Part shown: positions 27,089 to 36,422 of the stretch, one piece after another | How the letters are laid out: every line of letters starts with the position of its first letter | Numbering within the stretch: the stretch's first letter is position 1 | Source of the DNA: Runella sp. | GTDB lineage: Bacteria > Bacteroidota > Bacteroidia > Cytophagales > Spirosomataceae | Direction of reading: 5' to 3' | Assembly: GCA_023254175.1 (NCBI GenBank) | Contig: JALQYJ010000116.1 | Span: 1 to 64,000 of the forward strand | DNA: 64,000 nt | Notes under the pieces: generated by a model | The model's database searches: none | The model's input: only the letters and a program-made list of their open reading frames with translations | What the model was told of the DNA's origin: nothing | Position numbers and translations under genes: made by a program

Positions 27089-27853
27089 ATGACGCGGCTA
27101 TTGTCTATCATTACCGTCACTTATAACGCGGAAATCTTTTTAGAACGCACCCTCAAAAGTATAACTGCTAACTTGGCCTCTATTCCCCCCGACCAACGCC
27201 TGCTTGTCGAGTATATCATTGTTGATGGAGCTTCAAAAGATGCTACATTATCCATTGCAAAATCGTACCATTCAATGATAAATAAACTCGTTTCAGAACC
27301 TGACAAAGGCTTATATGACGCAATGAACAAAGGATTAGGCTTGGCAACGGGTGAGTACATTTGGTTCATGAACGCAGGCGACGAAATCCATGACAATAAG
27401 GTACTTGCACGCTTGCTTCCGCTGCTGTCAGCTAAAGCCGATGTCTATTACAGCGATGCTCTATTTGTAAACAATGATGGTTCAGTGGTTGGCCTTCGTT
27501 CAGAAGTGACTCCCCACAACTTACCTCGGCAACTTACATGGCAAGACATGGCGCTAGGCATGAAAGTATGCCATCAAGCGTTTATTCCTAAACGAGTTCT
27601 AGCTCCACACTACGACGTAACGAATCTTAGTGCCGACATTGGCTGGGAAATCGACATTTTAAAACAATCAACACAAAATTACTATTTAGACTTCCCTCTC
27701 TGTAAGTACCTCACTGGCGGCATTTCGGTTCAAAAACATCGTAAATCCCTCATCGACAGATTCAACGTTTTATCAAAACACTTTGGCTTTCTACCAACAC
27801 TCTGGAATCACGTTCTCATTGTTTTGAGAAGTATGTTACAAAAAATAAAGTAA
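27089..27853 (+). CDS. Glycosyltransferase family 2 protein
   Basis: GT-A-fold enzyme transferring a sugar from a nucleotide donor. 254 residues from ATG 27089 (MTRLLSIITVTYNAE), the canonical family start; a longer frame from 27023 begins inside the terminator. Donor-binding motifs are IIVDGASKDATLSIAK, and the metal-binding region FMNAGDEIHDNK stands in for DXD. The acceptor part is short, as in enzymes that add a single sugar, and the C-terminus has one hydrophobic segment (TLWNHVLIVLRSML). It is downstream of the SusC-SusD terminator and before the unknown secreted protein gene, 22 bases away. Confidence 0.85.
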   Translation: MTRLLSIITVTYNAEIFLERTLKSITANLASIPPDQRLLVEYIIVDGASKDATLSIAKSYHSMINKLVSEPDKGLYDAMNKGLGLATGEYIWFMNAGDEIHDNKVLARLLPLLSAKADVYYSDALFVNNDGSVVGLRSEVTPHNLPRQLTWQDMALGMKVCHQAFIPKRVLAPHYDVTNLSADIGWEIDILKQSTQNYYLDFPLCKYLTGGISVQKHRKSLIDRFNVLSKHFGFLPTLWNHVLIVLRSMLQKIK

Positions 27854-27875
27854 CCTTTTAAACTCAATCGCTACC

Positions 27876-28577
27876 ATGAAGGCTGTTAGTTCATTTTTAG
27901 TAATACAGTTGTTGATTTATTCATTGCAAGCACAAGATTTTGTGAAGGTCAAAGCTGGAGAAGAACCTAAAAAAGCAATTCCTGCCTCAGTTCAATATCT
28001 CTACCCCAAATTCCAAACTGGGAAAGTGATTTTTTTAAATGGTAACACTGCGGCAGCTCCGCTAAACTATAACTTGTTGTTGGGTGAAATCCATTTCATA
28101 AACAATATCAATGACACGTTGTCGTTGGCTAACGAACAGTTACTCAAAGAAATTTTTATTGGAGCTCAACGATTCCTTTTTGACCCAAAATATGGGTACT
28201 TGTTGACCGAATCTTCTTCACAACTTGTGATTCAACTTGGCATCAAACAGGAATTGAGAGTGTCGAATGTCGAAAGACTAGGAGGGTATCAGCAATCACT
28301 AGGGGCAACTTCAACAAAAACGTATTCTACTTTTGCGAATGGTAACTCATCCGTCCAAAAGCTTGATTCAAAAGGAGACGTTGTATTCAGTAAAAACACA
28401 ATCTACTATTTTGTTGACCAAAATAACCGTTGCTACAAAGCATCAAAGTCTTCGCTCCACAAAATATTTCCCAAATACAAACAACAAATAGATGGCCGTT
28501 TGCAAGAAGCTGAAATAGACTTCCAAAATGAAAAAGACCTAAAAAATATTATTCAATTTTGTCGTCAATTTACTTAG
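27876..28577 (+). CDS. Small secreted protein of unknown function
   Basis: 233 residues starting with a signal peptide (MKAVSSFLVIQLLIYSLQAQ, cleavage after LQAQ). The rest has no motif I recognise; it contains a repeated pattern of Tyr- and Lys-rich strands (YLYPKFQTGKVIFLNGN, INNINDTLSLANEQLL) and ends in a charged helix QQIDGRLQEAEIDFQNEKD. It is 22 bases after the glycosyltransferase, and the ASPIC-type lipoprotein gene starts 23 bases after its stop codon. The close spacing of three genes suggests co-transcription. Function unknown. Confidence 0.7.
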   Translation: MKAVSSFLVIQLLIYSLQAQDFVKVKAGEEPKKAIPASVQYLYPKFQTGKVIFLNGNTAAAPLNYNLLLGEIHFINNINDTLSLANEQLLKEIFIGAQRFLFDPKYGYLLTESSSQLVIQLGIKQELRVSNVERLGGYQQSLGATSTKTYSTFANGNSSVQKLDSKGDVVFSKNTIYYFVDQNNRCYKASKSSLHKIFPKYKQQIDGRLQEAEIDFQNEKDLKNIIQFCRQFT

Positions 28578-28600
28578 TTTACTTCGATTTCCACTTTTTT

Positions 28601-31600
28601 ATGAAGCTAATATCTACTCTTTATATAGCCTGTTTTGCCTTTTTCCTTATCGGCTGCTCCGATTCTACCAATGAACAAAGCGGCCAAGTGGCTAACGAAC
28701 CCACGCTTTTTACCCTACTGCCTGCCGAACAAACGGGAGTAGACTTTCAAAATATCATCAATGAAGGCCTAAATACCAATGTACTGATGTACGAGTACTT
28801 CTACAACGGCGGTGGCGTGGCCGTGGGCGACCTCAACGGCGATAAGCTCGAAGACCTGTATTTTACGGCCAACATGAGCGATAACAAACTGTACCTCAAC
28901 CGTGGCAACATGAAATTTGAGGATATTACGCTTCCATCGGGAGCGGCCGGACGCTCGGGGCCGTGGAAAACGGGCGTCACCATGGCCGATGTCAACGGCG
29001 ATGGGCGATTGGATATTTACGTGTGCCACTCGGGCAACTTGATGCCTGAGAAAAAAGCCAACGAACTGTTTATCAACCAAGGTAACAACGCTCAAGGTAT
29101 TCCTACCTTCGTAGAACAAGCCGCTGAATATGGCCTCAACAGCATGGCATCGAGCACCAACGCGTATTTCTTCGACTACGACCGCGATGGCGATTTGGAT
29201 TTGTTTTTACTCAACCACAACATAAAATCGTTACCTGTTCTGAACGAATCGAATAGTGCCGAATGGATAAAAATGAATGACGAGGTAAGTGGCTCACGGC
29301 TTTTCAGGAACGACAGCAAGCGATTTACCGACATCACCACCCAATCGGGTATCAATAGTTCGCCGCTTTCATATGGTTTGGGGGCGGGAATCGCCGACTT
29401 TAACCAAGATGGCTGGCCCGATATTTACGTAAGTAACGATTATACCATCCCTGACCGCCTCTACATCAACAATCAAAAAGGGGGATTTACCGACCAACTT
29501 GGGCAGTCGATTGGACATATTTCGCAGTTTTCGATGGGCAACGACGTAGCCGACGTCAACAACGACGCCTTACCCGATATTTTCACCCTCGATATGTTGC
29601 CCGAAGATAATCGACGACAAAAACTGCTCATGGCTCCCGACAACTACGAAAAGTTTGACATGACCGTGCGCTCGGGTTTTCAAAAACAGTTTATGCGGAA
29701 TATGTTGCAGATGAATACCCCCCTGTCAGGTGGAGGAGCAAAGAGGTTTTCCGAAATCGGCCAAATGGCGGGGATTTCTAACACCGATTGGAGCTGGGCG
29801 GCCTTGTTTGCCGATTATGACAACGATGGCTGGAAGGACCTCTACATTACCAATGGCTACCTGCGCGACTATACCAACCTCGATTTTCTGAAATACATGA
29901 ATGATTTTCAGCAAAATGCGACCAACGTAACCCGCGACGACGTAATGAAACTTGTGCAACAAATGCCTGCCTCCAACGTGGTCAATTATGCCTATAAAAA
30001 CAAGAAAGACCTGACCTTCAAAAACGTTGGTATGGCTTGGGGACTAGGTCAACATTCCAATAGCAATGGTGCGGTATATGCCGATTTGGACAATGATGGA
30101 GATTTGGACTTAATCGTTAATAACATCAACGCGCCCGCTTTTATTTACCAAAACGATGCCAACAAAAAACTCCAAAACCATTACCTCAAAATCAGTTTGG
30201 CTGGTTCAGAAAACAATCGTTTTGGAATCGGGGCCAAAGTAACCATTTTCCAAAAAGGCCAACCACAATACCTCGAACAAATGCCCATGCGTGGGTATCA
30301 GTCGAGCGTGTCGGGTGTACTCCATTTTGGATTAGGAACAAACGCCACTATCGATTCGCTGCACGTAACGTGGCCCAACGGCACACAACAACGCCTTGCC
30401 AACCTTAAAGGTGACCAATGGCTAACACTCAATGAGAAAGAGGCTACGTTGAATCCTTTTGAGGCCACACCTCCCGCGCCGATTTTTCAACCTACCTCCT
30501 CTCCCATTGCTTACCAACAACCCTCAACTGGCTTCAATGATTTCAAACGTCAGATTTTGATGGTCAACCCACAATCGTACGTAGGGCCGTGTCTTACCAA
30601 AGGTGATGTAAATGGCGACGGTCTAGAAGACGTGTTTGTTGGAGGCGGAAACGGACAAGCAGGCGCCTTATTTGTACAACAAAAAGGCAGTTTGGACGCT
30701 GCTCCGCGTTTTGCCAAAAAAGCTCAACCCTCTTTCGAGACAGATGCGAAAAGCGATGCTTCGGATGCCGTATTTTTTGATGCCGACGGCGATAAAGACC
30801 TTGATTTGTACGTTTGCCACGGCGGGTATGCTAATTTTCAGCCCAACGATCCGCTTTTGCAAGATGCACTTTACCTGAACGACGGTCAGGGGAATTTTGC
30901 CAAAAACCCCGCCGTACTTCCTTCAATGCCTATAAGCACAAGCTGCGTTCGAGTAGCGGATATAAATGGCGACGGGAAACCTGATTTATTTGTAGGTGGA
31001 CGAGTTGTGCCAGGAAGTTATCCCGAGACTCCGCAAAGTTTTATACTAAGCCCTATTGGCGGCTCAAATGGGGTTACTTTTAAAAATGTAACGGCTAGTA
31101 TAGCTCCTGAAGTACAAAAAATGGGCATGGTAACGGATGCGGCTTGGCTCGACCTCAATAGCGACAAAAAGCCCGAGTTGATAGTCGTTGGCGAATGGAT
31201 GCCCGTCACGGTATTTGAAAACATGAATGGCAAATTAGAGAATAAAACCGACGCCTATTTTGACCAAAAATACAGCGGTTGGTGGAATAAATTGTTGGTG
31301 GATGATTTCAACGGCGATGGAAAAATGGATTTGGTCGTGGGGAATTTGGGGCTAAATTCCCAAGTAAAAGCTTCTAAGGAACAACCTGCCGAATTGTACC
31401 TCAAGGATTTTGACCAAAACGGACGAATTGACCCCATTTTTTGTACCTACATTCAAGGAAAAAGCTACCCGTACGTTACGCGTGATGAGTTGATAGGACA
31501 GCTTCCGATTATGGGCAAGCGCTACACCGACTACAAAACGTACGCCGACGCGACGCTGCAAGACATTTTTGATTCGTCTGAATTGAGTGGTGCGGGACAT

Positions 31601-31969
31601 TTGGAAGCCACTCATCTTGCCACTACATTGTTTATCCGTGGTACCGATGGCAAATTTGCTCCCCAAGCCCTTCCGCTCGAAGTCCAAGCATCGCCTGTTC
31701 ATGCGTTGGTGGCTTTGGATTATGACAAAGACGGTAAAAAAGACCTCCTGCTTTGTGGAAATCAATTGCATACTCGCCTGCGCTTTGGACATTACGACGC
31801 AAATTTTGGGGTACTTTTACACAACAACGGTCAAGGGAAGTTCAGTTATGTTCCGCAGGCCCGTTCAGGCTTTATGTTGCAGGGAGAAGTTCGCAGCGTA
31901 CTTTCTGTTGCTAATTACCTCTTCTTTGGGATTAATCAACAAGGCGTAGTTTCGTATAAAAGCAATTAA
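28601..31969 (+). CDS. Large FG-GAP/VCBS and ASPIC/UnbV-domain surface lipoprotein
   Basis: 1122 residues from ATG 28601, with a lipobox in FFLIGCSDS. Multiple FG-GAP/VCBS beta-propeller repeats occur, recognised by recurring calcium-loop pieces such as DLNGDKLEDLY, DVNGDGRLDIYV, DFNQDGWPDIYV, DLDNDGDLDL and DINGDGKPDLFV. An ASPIC/UnbV region (RGYQSSVSGVLHFGLGTNA and DSLHVTWPNGTQQRL) lies near residues 565-600. Related proteins in Cytophagales are often encoded next to SusC/SusD pairs, and this one sits 1.6 kb downstream of SusD. It is likely exported to the cell surface and binds calcium; the ligand is unknown. Confidence 0.88.
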   Translation: MKLISTLYIACFAFFLIGCSDSTNEQSGQVANEPTLFTLLPAEQTGVDFQNIINEGLNTNVLMYEYFYNGGGVAVGDLNGDKLEDLYFTANMSDNKLYLNRGNMKFEDITLPSGAAGRSGPWKTGVTMADVNGDGRLDIYVCHSGNLMPEKKANELFINQGNNAQGIPTFVEQAAEYGLNSMASSTNAYFFDYDRDGDLDLFLLNHNIKSLPVLNESNSAEWIKMNDEVSGSRLFRNDSKRFTDITTQSGINSSPLSYGLGAGIADFNQDGWPDIYVSNDYTIPDRLYINNQKGGFTDQLGQSIGHISQFSMGNDVADVNNDALPDIFTLDMLPEDNRRQKLLMAPDNYEKFDMTVRSGFQKQFMRNMLQMNTPLSGGGAKRFSEIGQMAGISNTDWSWAALFADYDNDGWKDLYITNGYLRDYTNLDFLKYMNDFQQNATNVTRDDVMKLVQQMPASNVVNYAYKNKKDLTFKNVGMAWGLGQHSNSNGAVYADLDNDGDLDLIVNNINAPAFIYQNDANKKLQNHYLKISLAGSENNRFGIGAKVTIFQKGQPQYLEQMPMRGYQSSVSGVLHFGLGTNATIDSLHVTWPNGTQQRLANLKGDQWLTLNEKEATLNPFEATPPAPIFQPTSSPIAYQQPSTGFNDFKRQILMVNPQSYVGPCLTKGDVNGDGLEDVFVGGGNGQAGALFVQQKGSLDAAPRFAKKAQPSFETDAKSDASDAVFFDADGDKDLDLYVCHGGYANFQPNDPLLQDALYLNDGQGNFAKNPAVLPSMPISTSCVRVADINGDGKPDLFVGGRVVPGSYPETPQSFILSPIGGSNGVTFKNVTASIAPEVQKMGMVTDAAWLDLNSDKKPELIVVGEWMPVTVFENMNGKLENKTDAYFDQKYSGWWNKLLVDDFNGDGKMDLVVGNLGLNSQVKASKEQPAELYLKDFDQNGRIDPIFCTYIQGKSYPYVTRDELIGQLPIMGKRYTDYKTYADATLQDIFDSSELSGAGHLEATHLATTLFIRGTDGKFAPQALPLEVQASPVHALVALDYDKDGKKDLLLCGNQLHTRLRFGHYDANFGVLLHNNGQGKFSYVPQARSGFMLQGEVRSVLSVANYLFFGINQQGVVSYKSN

Positions 31970-31983
31970 CGCACGTCAAAAAC

Positions 31984-32035
31984 ACAAAACGGCGCACGCC
32001 TCCGAATCATGATTCGGAGGCGTGCGCCGTTTTGT
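31984..32035. terminator. Perfect 52-base palindrome between convergent genes
   Basis: A perfect 26+26 base palindrome with GC-rich arms (CGGCGCACGCCTCCGAATC) and flanking A and T tracts, centred on GAATCATGATTC. It lies 15 bases after one stop and 24 bases before the other, serving both convergent genes as a terminator. Confidence 0.9.
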
Positions 32036-32058
32036 ATGATTTCTAACAACGCCAAAAC

Positions 32059-33177
32059 TTACCCTCGCATAGTTCGGGCAGCGGTTAGTGATATATCCAA
32101 AAAAAGCACTTTAGCACGAGCATTACGTTCAAGATGGTAATAGCCTTCCGTAATTTCTTGAATAAGCAATTCGATGGAAGCAGGCACAACCGCGTTCCCA
32201 AATTTTTGAACAAAACTCAGTTCTTCGTCTTGTAAACGAAGTAAATCTTCTACGCCGTTTTGCCACAAAAATAAATCACGGAAAAGATTGAGAGTATAAT
32301 CAAAAATCCCTTTTTGCTTTTCTTTACCCAAGGCATCAAACTCATCGGCCAGCTTCACCAAAGCGGCAAAATCGCGCGAATAACACTTTCGCATCCAATT
32401 GGCAAACCACGCATGTCGGTCGTCCTCCGTTTCTTGCGTAAGGCGCATAGCTTCCGACAAATTACCCTCACACAAGTACGCAATTTGACGCGCAAGGCGT
32501 TCGTCGATTCCTTTTTGAAACAAAAACTGAGTAACCTCTTCGTCCATAAAGGCGCGCACAGCCACTCGTTGCGTCCGCGAAATGATGGTTGTCAATAACT
32601 TATCCGACTGACTCGAAATCAGCAAAAATAAGGTCTTTGGGGGTGGTTCCTCCAAAATTTTAAGTAGCGCATTGGCTGCGGCAATGTTTAGCAGTTCGGG
32701 CTGCCAAAACAACATGATTTTATACTCCCCCTCAAAAGACTTTAACGAAAGTTTATTAATAATCCCCCTCGATTCCCGAATCGGGACAATACCTTGTTGG
32801 TTGCCTGTCGCATTGATATAGGCCAACCATTCTGAAAGCGAACGATAGGGCCGTTCCTCCAAAAAAGAGCGCCACTTGGGAGTAAGTTCGGCCAATAAAT
32901 CCTCGCCTTCCTTAGACGTACGAGGCAAAGGAAAAATATGATAAACGTCGGGGTGAACGAGTTTACGCATTTTGATACACGACGGACACCGCCCACAAGA
33001 ATCCTCAGGCTGTCGGTCCTCACAATTGACATAGGTAGCAAACGCCCATGCGAGCGCAATACCTGCCCCTCCCACAGGTCCATCAAAAAGCTGGGCGTGA
33101 GCAACGTGGTTGGTTTGAACTGAGCGTATGAGGGCGCGTTTGGTTTCGTCGTGACCGATAATATCTTTAAACAGCAA
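32059..33177 (-). CDS. holB: DNA polymerase III delta prime subunit
   Basis: Clamp-loader subunit of the replication machinery. 372 residues. The start is a TTG at 33177 giving MLFKDIIGHDETKRALI, the usual family beginning; no ATG lies in frame upstream. The P-loop is degenerate (DGPVGGAGIAL), as in delta prime, which does not bind ATP productively, and the zinc-binding cysteines (CEDRQPEDSCGRCPSC) are present. The SRC-like region reads LLISSQSDKLLTTIISRTQR. It has no close partner genes; the upstream neighbour on the same strand is an SQR-like gene 145 bases away. Confidence 0.85.
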   Translation of the reverse strand: MLFKDIIGHDETKRALIRSVQTNHVAHAQLFDGPVGGAGIALAWAFATYVNCEDRQPEDSCGRCPSCIKMRKLVHPDVYHIFPLPRTSKEGEDLLAELTPKWRSFLEERPYRSLSEWLAYINATGNQQGIVPIRESRGIINKLSLKSFEGEYKIMLFWQPELLNIAAANALLKILEEPPPKTLFLLISSQSDKLLTTIISRTQRVAVRAFMDEEVTQFLFQKGIDERLARQIAYLCEGNLSEAMRLTQETEDDRHAWFANWMRKCYSRDFAALVKLADEFDALGKEKQKGIFDYTLNLFRDLFLWQNGVEDLLRLQDEELSFVQKFGNAVVPASIELLIQEITEGYYHLERNARAKVLFLDISLTAARTMRG

Positions 33178-33253
33178 AACAGAACGAAGTTTAATGTAGG
33201 CTGTAAAAATAAAGAATGTCGGCTGGTTTAAGGCATTCCTATCTAAATAATCA

Positions 33254-33295
33254 TTCCCACCGAGTTCTTACTATTCTGCAAGACATCGGTGGGAA
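33254..33295. terminator. Inverted repeat after the SQR-like gene
   Basis: A 10-base perfect inverted repeat (TTCCCACCGA/TCGGTGGGAA) with a 22-base loop, 27 bases past the stop of the SQR-like gene and upstream of holB. Possible terminator; no strong T tract. Confidence 0.4.
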
Positions 33296-33321
33296 CATGG
33301 AGGAGGAAACCGTTTACTCGA

Positions 33322-34521
33322 CTAAGGCAAGTACGACAACCCGTTTCTTAGTTTCCACATGAAGTATTTTTCAAGCAATACTTTTCCAAAGTCATAAATC
33401 ACGTTAGGAATCATCACTGCAAACTTTCTGGGTTTAAAGAGCGTATTACTGAAAATAATCACTTCTTTTTTGCCCGCATCCATAATACACAAACCTGTGA
33501 TTTTCCCCCACGGCAACTCTTCCATTTTTGATTCCCCCCGCACTGTTTTAACAATATTATTAGCAACGATTTTGCCCGAAACATCGCTAGGGTAACCTGT
33601 TTTGGGAACCGAGAACGGAACAAACCCTTGTTGGAACGGAGGCTTAACGTCAACGGTAAGTCCTGCTGCCCAAATGTTAGGAATGGTTTCGTGACGATAT
33701 GAAGGCAACACAGGAATAAAGTGGTTGGCGGGAGTGTTCAATTCGGGAGAATTAGCGATAAAATCAACGCCAATAAAAGGCGGCATAAACATATTAAACC
33801 GAGATGCTATTTCCTCTCCTGTGCTCAAAATCACCGATTTTTCGGTCACTTCTTTGATACCTACCCCCGTACGGTAATGGATATGAAACATTTCCATAAA
33901 TTTCTTGAGCATTTCTTCGCCCAGCGGCATTCCTTCGATACCGAAATGGCCTAAGAAGGGTTCAGGGGTAACCCAATACAAATCTACTTTTTCGCGGATA
34001 TTTTGTTCTCTGAGCCACTTTTCTACGTTGAACAAAAACTCATACGCTGCACCCATACAACCTGCACCTTGCGTAGCTCCAATCACAATTGAGCCTGGGT
34101 TTTTCTTAAACTCTTCTAGTTTAGCCCTTGTGTCCATCGCCCCCGGGGGCGTTCCAATATAACATGTGTGTTCTTTGATGCCTGGTGCAATATCAAACTT
34201 TACCTTAGGCCCCGTGGCAATCACCAATTGGTCATAACTGTACTCGCCTTTTTCAGTAATCACTTTGTTTTCAGAAGGTATTACTTTAGTAGCGGTATCC
34301 AAAACGAAGTTCACACCACGTTTTTCTAGCACATTTTTTCGGGGAACAACGATTTCGGATACTTCTCGGCGCTTGGTAGGTACCCAAATCAAAGATGGAA
34401 TATATATAAAGTTCTCGTTACGGTCGATGAGCGTAACCTCGGCTTGTCCTTTCAGTTTACGTTTTATTTCGAGCGCGGCTGTTGCACCTGCAAAGTTTCC
34501 GCCTACAACAAGTACTTTCAT
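33322..34521 (-). CDS. FAD-dependent oxidoreductase of the sulfide:quinone oxidoreductase family
   Basis: Flavoprotein that probably transfers electrons to the membrane quinone pool. 399 residues from ATG 34521 (MKVLVVGGNFAGATAAL), giving the N-terminal FAD-binding Rossmann motif GGNFAGA at once; an upstream frame from 34599 is without homology. The second nucleotide-binding part has VIGATQGAGCMGAAYEF, and the C-terminal part contains ANIWAAGLTVDV and LPWGKITGLCIMDAG. Cysteines occur in CYIG, GAGCMG and TGLCIM, positions compatible with the redox Cys of SQR proteins. The C-terminal end KYFMWKLRNGLSYLP is amphipathic, suggesting membrane attachment. A related rhodanese or persulfide gene is not seen nearby, so the substrate remains uncertain. 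Confidence 0.75.
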   Translation of the reverse strand: MKVLVVGGNFAGATAALEIKRKLKGQAEVTLIDRNENFIYIPSLIWVPTKRREVSEIVVPRKNVLEKRGVNFVLDTATKVIPSENKVITEKGEYSYDQLVIATGPKVKFDIAPGIKEHTCYIGTPPGAMDTRAKLEEFKKNPGSIVIGATQGAGCMGAAYEFLFNVEKWLREQNIREKVDLYWVTPEPFLGHFGIEGMPLGEEMLKKFMEMFHIHYRTGVGIKEVTEKSVILSTGEEIASRFNMFMPPFIGVDFIANSPELNTPANHFIPVLPSYRHETIPNIWAAGLTVDVKPPFQQGFVPFSVPKTGYPSDVSGKIVANNIVKTVRGESKMEELPWGKITGLCIMDAGKKEVIIFSNTLFKPRKFAVMIPNVIYDFGKVLLEKYFMWKLRNGLSYLP

Positions 34522-35087
34522 GAGTGTTATAATTAGTTTGACACTCGAAAGTACCCTAACTAGCCTCACCAAACAGGCACATAAGTCATCCAAATACATG
34601 ACTTATATCACACACATTATATTTTCAACGTTAGGTAAGTAATAAGAACTTATGTGCGGTCAAACCCTGAGAGTGTTACGCTCTCAGGCAACACGTAGAC
34701 ATAGCCAAGTTCAACATCAAGAAATTTGGTGAGGGAGTGGGTTAATATATAAGATAACTGATTTGGATTAAACCAGTTGGGAAGTTTGTGAGGACACTTC
34801 TCACCTGAAACCTCCGCTTAGCCATCGCTCTCACATACTCCAAACCTCCCGATACGCGAAATTCATGGACTCTCGGCAGAGTTAAGTCTAAATCTTTCCC
34901 CAACAACGGGTCGGAATAAATATTCTCAGCAGGCGATAAAACCAAGTTAAGGTTTTTCAAGGTGACTTCTATTCAAACATATAAGTTCATTTAGCGTTTG
35001 TAACGATGACGTCAACAGCCCAACGCTTTGAGGTAGTTGACTTAGCATCGGAGCAAATAATTTTTACCTTTGTGGCAAAAAAGACCC
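34522..35087. other. Intergenic stretch upstream of the SQR-like and HopJ-like genes
   Basis: 566 bases between divergent genes. It contains a small hairpin CCTGAGAG/CTCTCAGG (34666-34688) and, on the minus strand, an open stretch of 72 codons at 34742-34960 with no resemblance to known proteins that I can name. A TACCTTTG box at 35065-35072 is near the HopJ-like start. Otherwise nothing was seen. Confidence 0.6.
35065..35072 (+). promoter_or_regulatory. Putative -7 box for the HopJ-like gene
   Basis: TACCTTTG, a perfect TAnnTTTG match, 15 bases before the ATG. A TTG lies 25 bases upstream, a little farther than the usual spacing. Confidence 0.45.
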
Positions 35088-35414
35088 ATGATTTTAGAAA
35101 AAATTAAAGCCAACGAAATCAGTTTTCCTGAAGTGATTGCCCACATTGAGGCAAATTTTGAGTTTACCCCTACGGCTTTCAAAAACGGAGAAACCTACAA
35201 TGCCGCAGGTCAAAACTCGGGTTCGTGCAAAGTATTTTCTTTTGCCAAAATAGCTGGCTTGAGCCAACAAGAAACCTTGCATTGTTTTGGGGATTTTTAC
35301 AACAAAGACGTCCTGGGCAACCCCGACGGCACCGATCACCAAAACATCCGTAACTTTATCAAGTACGGCTGGGACGGTATTCTGTTTGAAGGCGAAGCAT
35401 TGAGAGCCAAATAA
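35088..35414 (+). CDS. HopJ type III effector-family protein
   Basis: 108 residues from ATG 35088 (MILEKIKANEISFPEV), preceded by a -7 box. The conserved family core is visible: FEFTPTAFKNGETYNAAGQN, SGSCKVFSFAKIAGLSQQ, CFGDFYNKDV and a C-terminal NIRNFIKYGWDGILFEG. The name derives from a Pseudomonas protein (PF08888); members are widespread in free-living bacteria without type III secretion, and no secretion genes are seen here, so an effector role is not supported. The real function is unknown. The downstream AraC gene is convergent. Confidence 0.8.
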   Translation: MILEKIKANEISFPEVIAHIEANFEFTPTAFKNGETYNAAGQNSGSCKVFSFAKIAGLSQQETLHCFGDFYNKDVLGNPDGTDHQNIRNFIKYGWDGILFEGEALRAK

Positions 35415-35428
35415 TTCTATACGGTGCC

Positions 35429-36277
35429 TTACAGGCCATGTACTAATTTTCGGTACTTCAGCGGGCTATGCCCCATCGCTTTTTTAAACTCCTTGTTGAA
35501 GTACGAAATGTTACCAAAACCACTTTCAAAACAGATGTCCGAAACCGCCTTTTCTGTCGAGCCAAGTAACTGACAAGCATGTTTTACCCTAAATTCAGTC
35601 ACGACATCAATGAGCGTTTTACGGGTCATTTTCTTGAAATAACGGCAAAAAGCGGTCGGAGTCAGGTGGGCAACCGCCGAAATGCTGTCCAAGTCGATGT
35701 CATTCTGATAGTTTTCGATGATATATCTATACACTTTCTGCAAACGTTCCGCATCCAACATTGAAAGTTTATCGGCCGAAAACTGCGAATCAATCAGCTC
35801 TGTCTCGTTAGAAGTAGCAATCATGTACAGTATATCCACCAATTGCATCAATTTTTTAAAAGCGTTCAATCCACTAAAATCCATTTTTTCAGCGATAGTA
35901 TCTCTAGTATCGCCCTTTATAACCATACCCGATTGGGCTTTAATAAGAAGTTGTTTTATCGATACTAACTCGGGTAAATCCAAAAAAACGTCTCCCAAAA
36001 AGTCTTTTTTGAATTGAATGACTGTCGCTTTTGCCCAACCCTCGCCCTTCGTATTCAACCAACAATGCGGCACATTTTCTCCTACTAGTACCAAATCTCC
36101 TGCCTCGAAATTGCTTATTTGGCGCCCCACAAATCGTCGGCCACTGCTTTGTTCAATCAATGTCAGCTCTAATTCGGGGTGGTAATGAAAAGGGGCATCA
36201 AACTGCGAAGAACTGAAATTTCGATATAAAAAAGAGTTTTCAATTGTTGGGGTTAACTGTTCAAACGCAGCCTTCAT
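35429..36277 (-). CDS. AraC-family transcriptional regulator
   Basis: 282 residues. N-terminal cupin-like sensing domain (PFHYHPELELTLIEQSSGRR) and a C-terminal AraC DNA-binding domain from about residue 185: HLTPTAFCRYFKKMTRKTL in the first helix-turn-helix, and SDICFESGFGNISYFNKEFK in the second. The N-terminal domain suits binding of a small ligand. It is divergent from the three-gene dioxygenase-dehydrogenase-esterase set with 145 bases between starts, a typical activator arrangement, so it probably controls that set. Confidence 0.88.
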   Translation of the reverse strand: MKAAFEQLTPTIENSFLYRNFSSSQFDAPFHYHPELELTLIEQSSGRRFVGRQISNFEAGDLVLVGENVPHCWLNTKGEGWAKATVIQFKKDFLGDVFLDLPELVSIKQLLIKAQSGMVIKGDTRDTIAEKMDFSGLNAFKKLMQLVDILYMIATSNETELIDSQFSADKLSMLDAERLQKVYRYIIENYQNDIDLDSISAVAHLTPTAFCRYFKKMTRKTLIDVVTEFRVKHACQLLGSTEKAVSDICFESGFGNISYFNKEFKKAMGHSPLKYRKLVHGL

Positions 36278-36422
36278 TTTTGATTATTTTTACCTTAAAA
36301 TAATTAATTTAAAAACAAATATGCTAAAAATGCACCTTTTTTGGCAAAAAATGGCAAAGTTTAGCTAAAAGAAAAGCCGCAACTTTGTCTTAAAGTTTTT
36401 AACGCCTAAAACAGTCCTTACA

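Noticed and set aside
34666..34688. Hairpin CCTGAGAG/CTCTCAGG as a terminator
   Set aside because: No gene ends beside it and it lacks a T tract.
34742..34960. 72-codon open frame on the minus strand
   Set aside because: No recognisable protein, no convincing promoter; reported only as part of the intergenic region.
35088..35414. Secreted virulence effector based on the HopJ name
   Set aside because: No secretion system or host-interaction gene is visible; the family is widespread in free-living bacteria.
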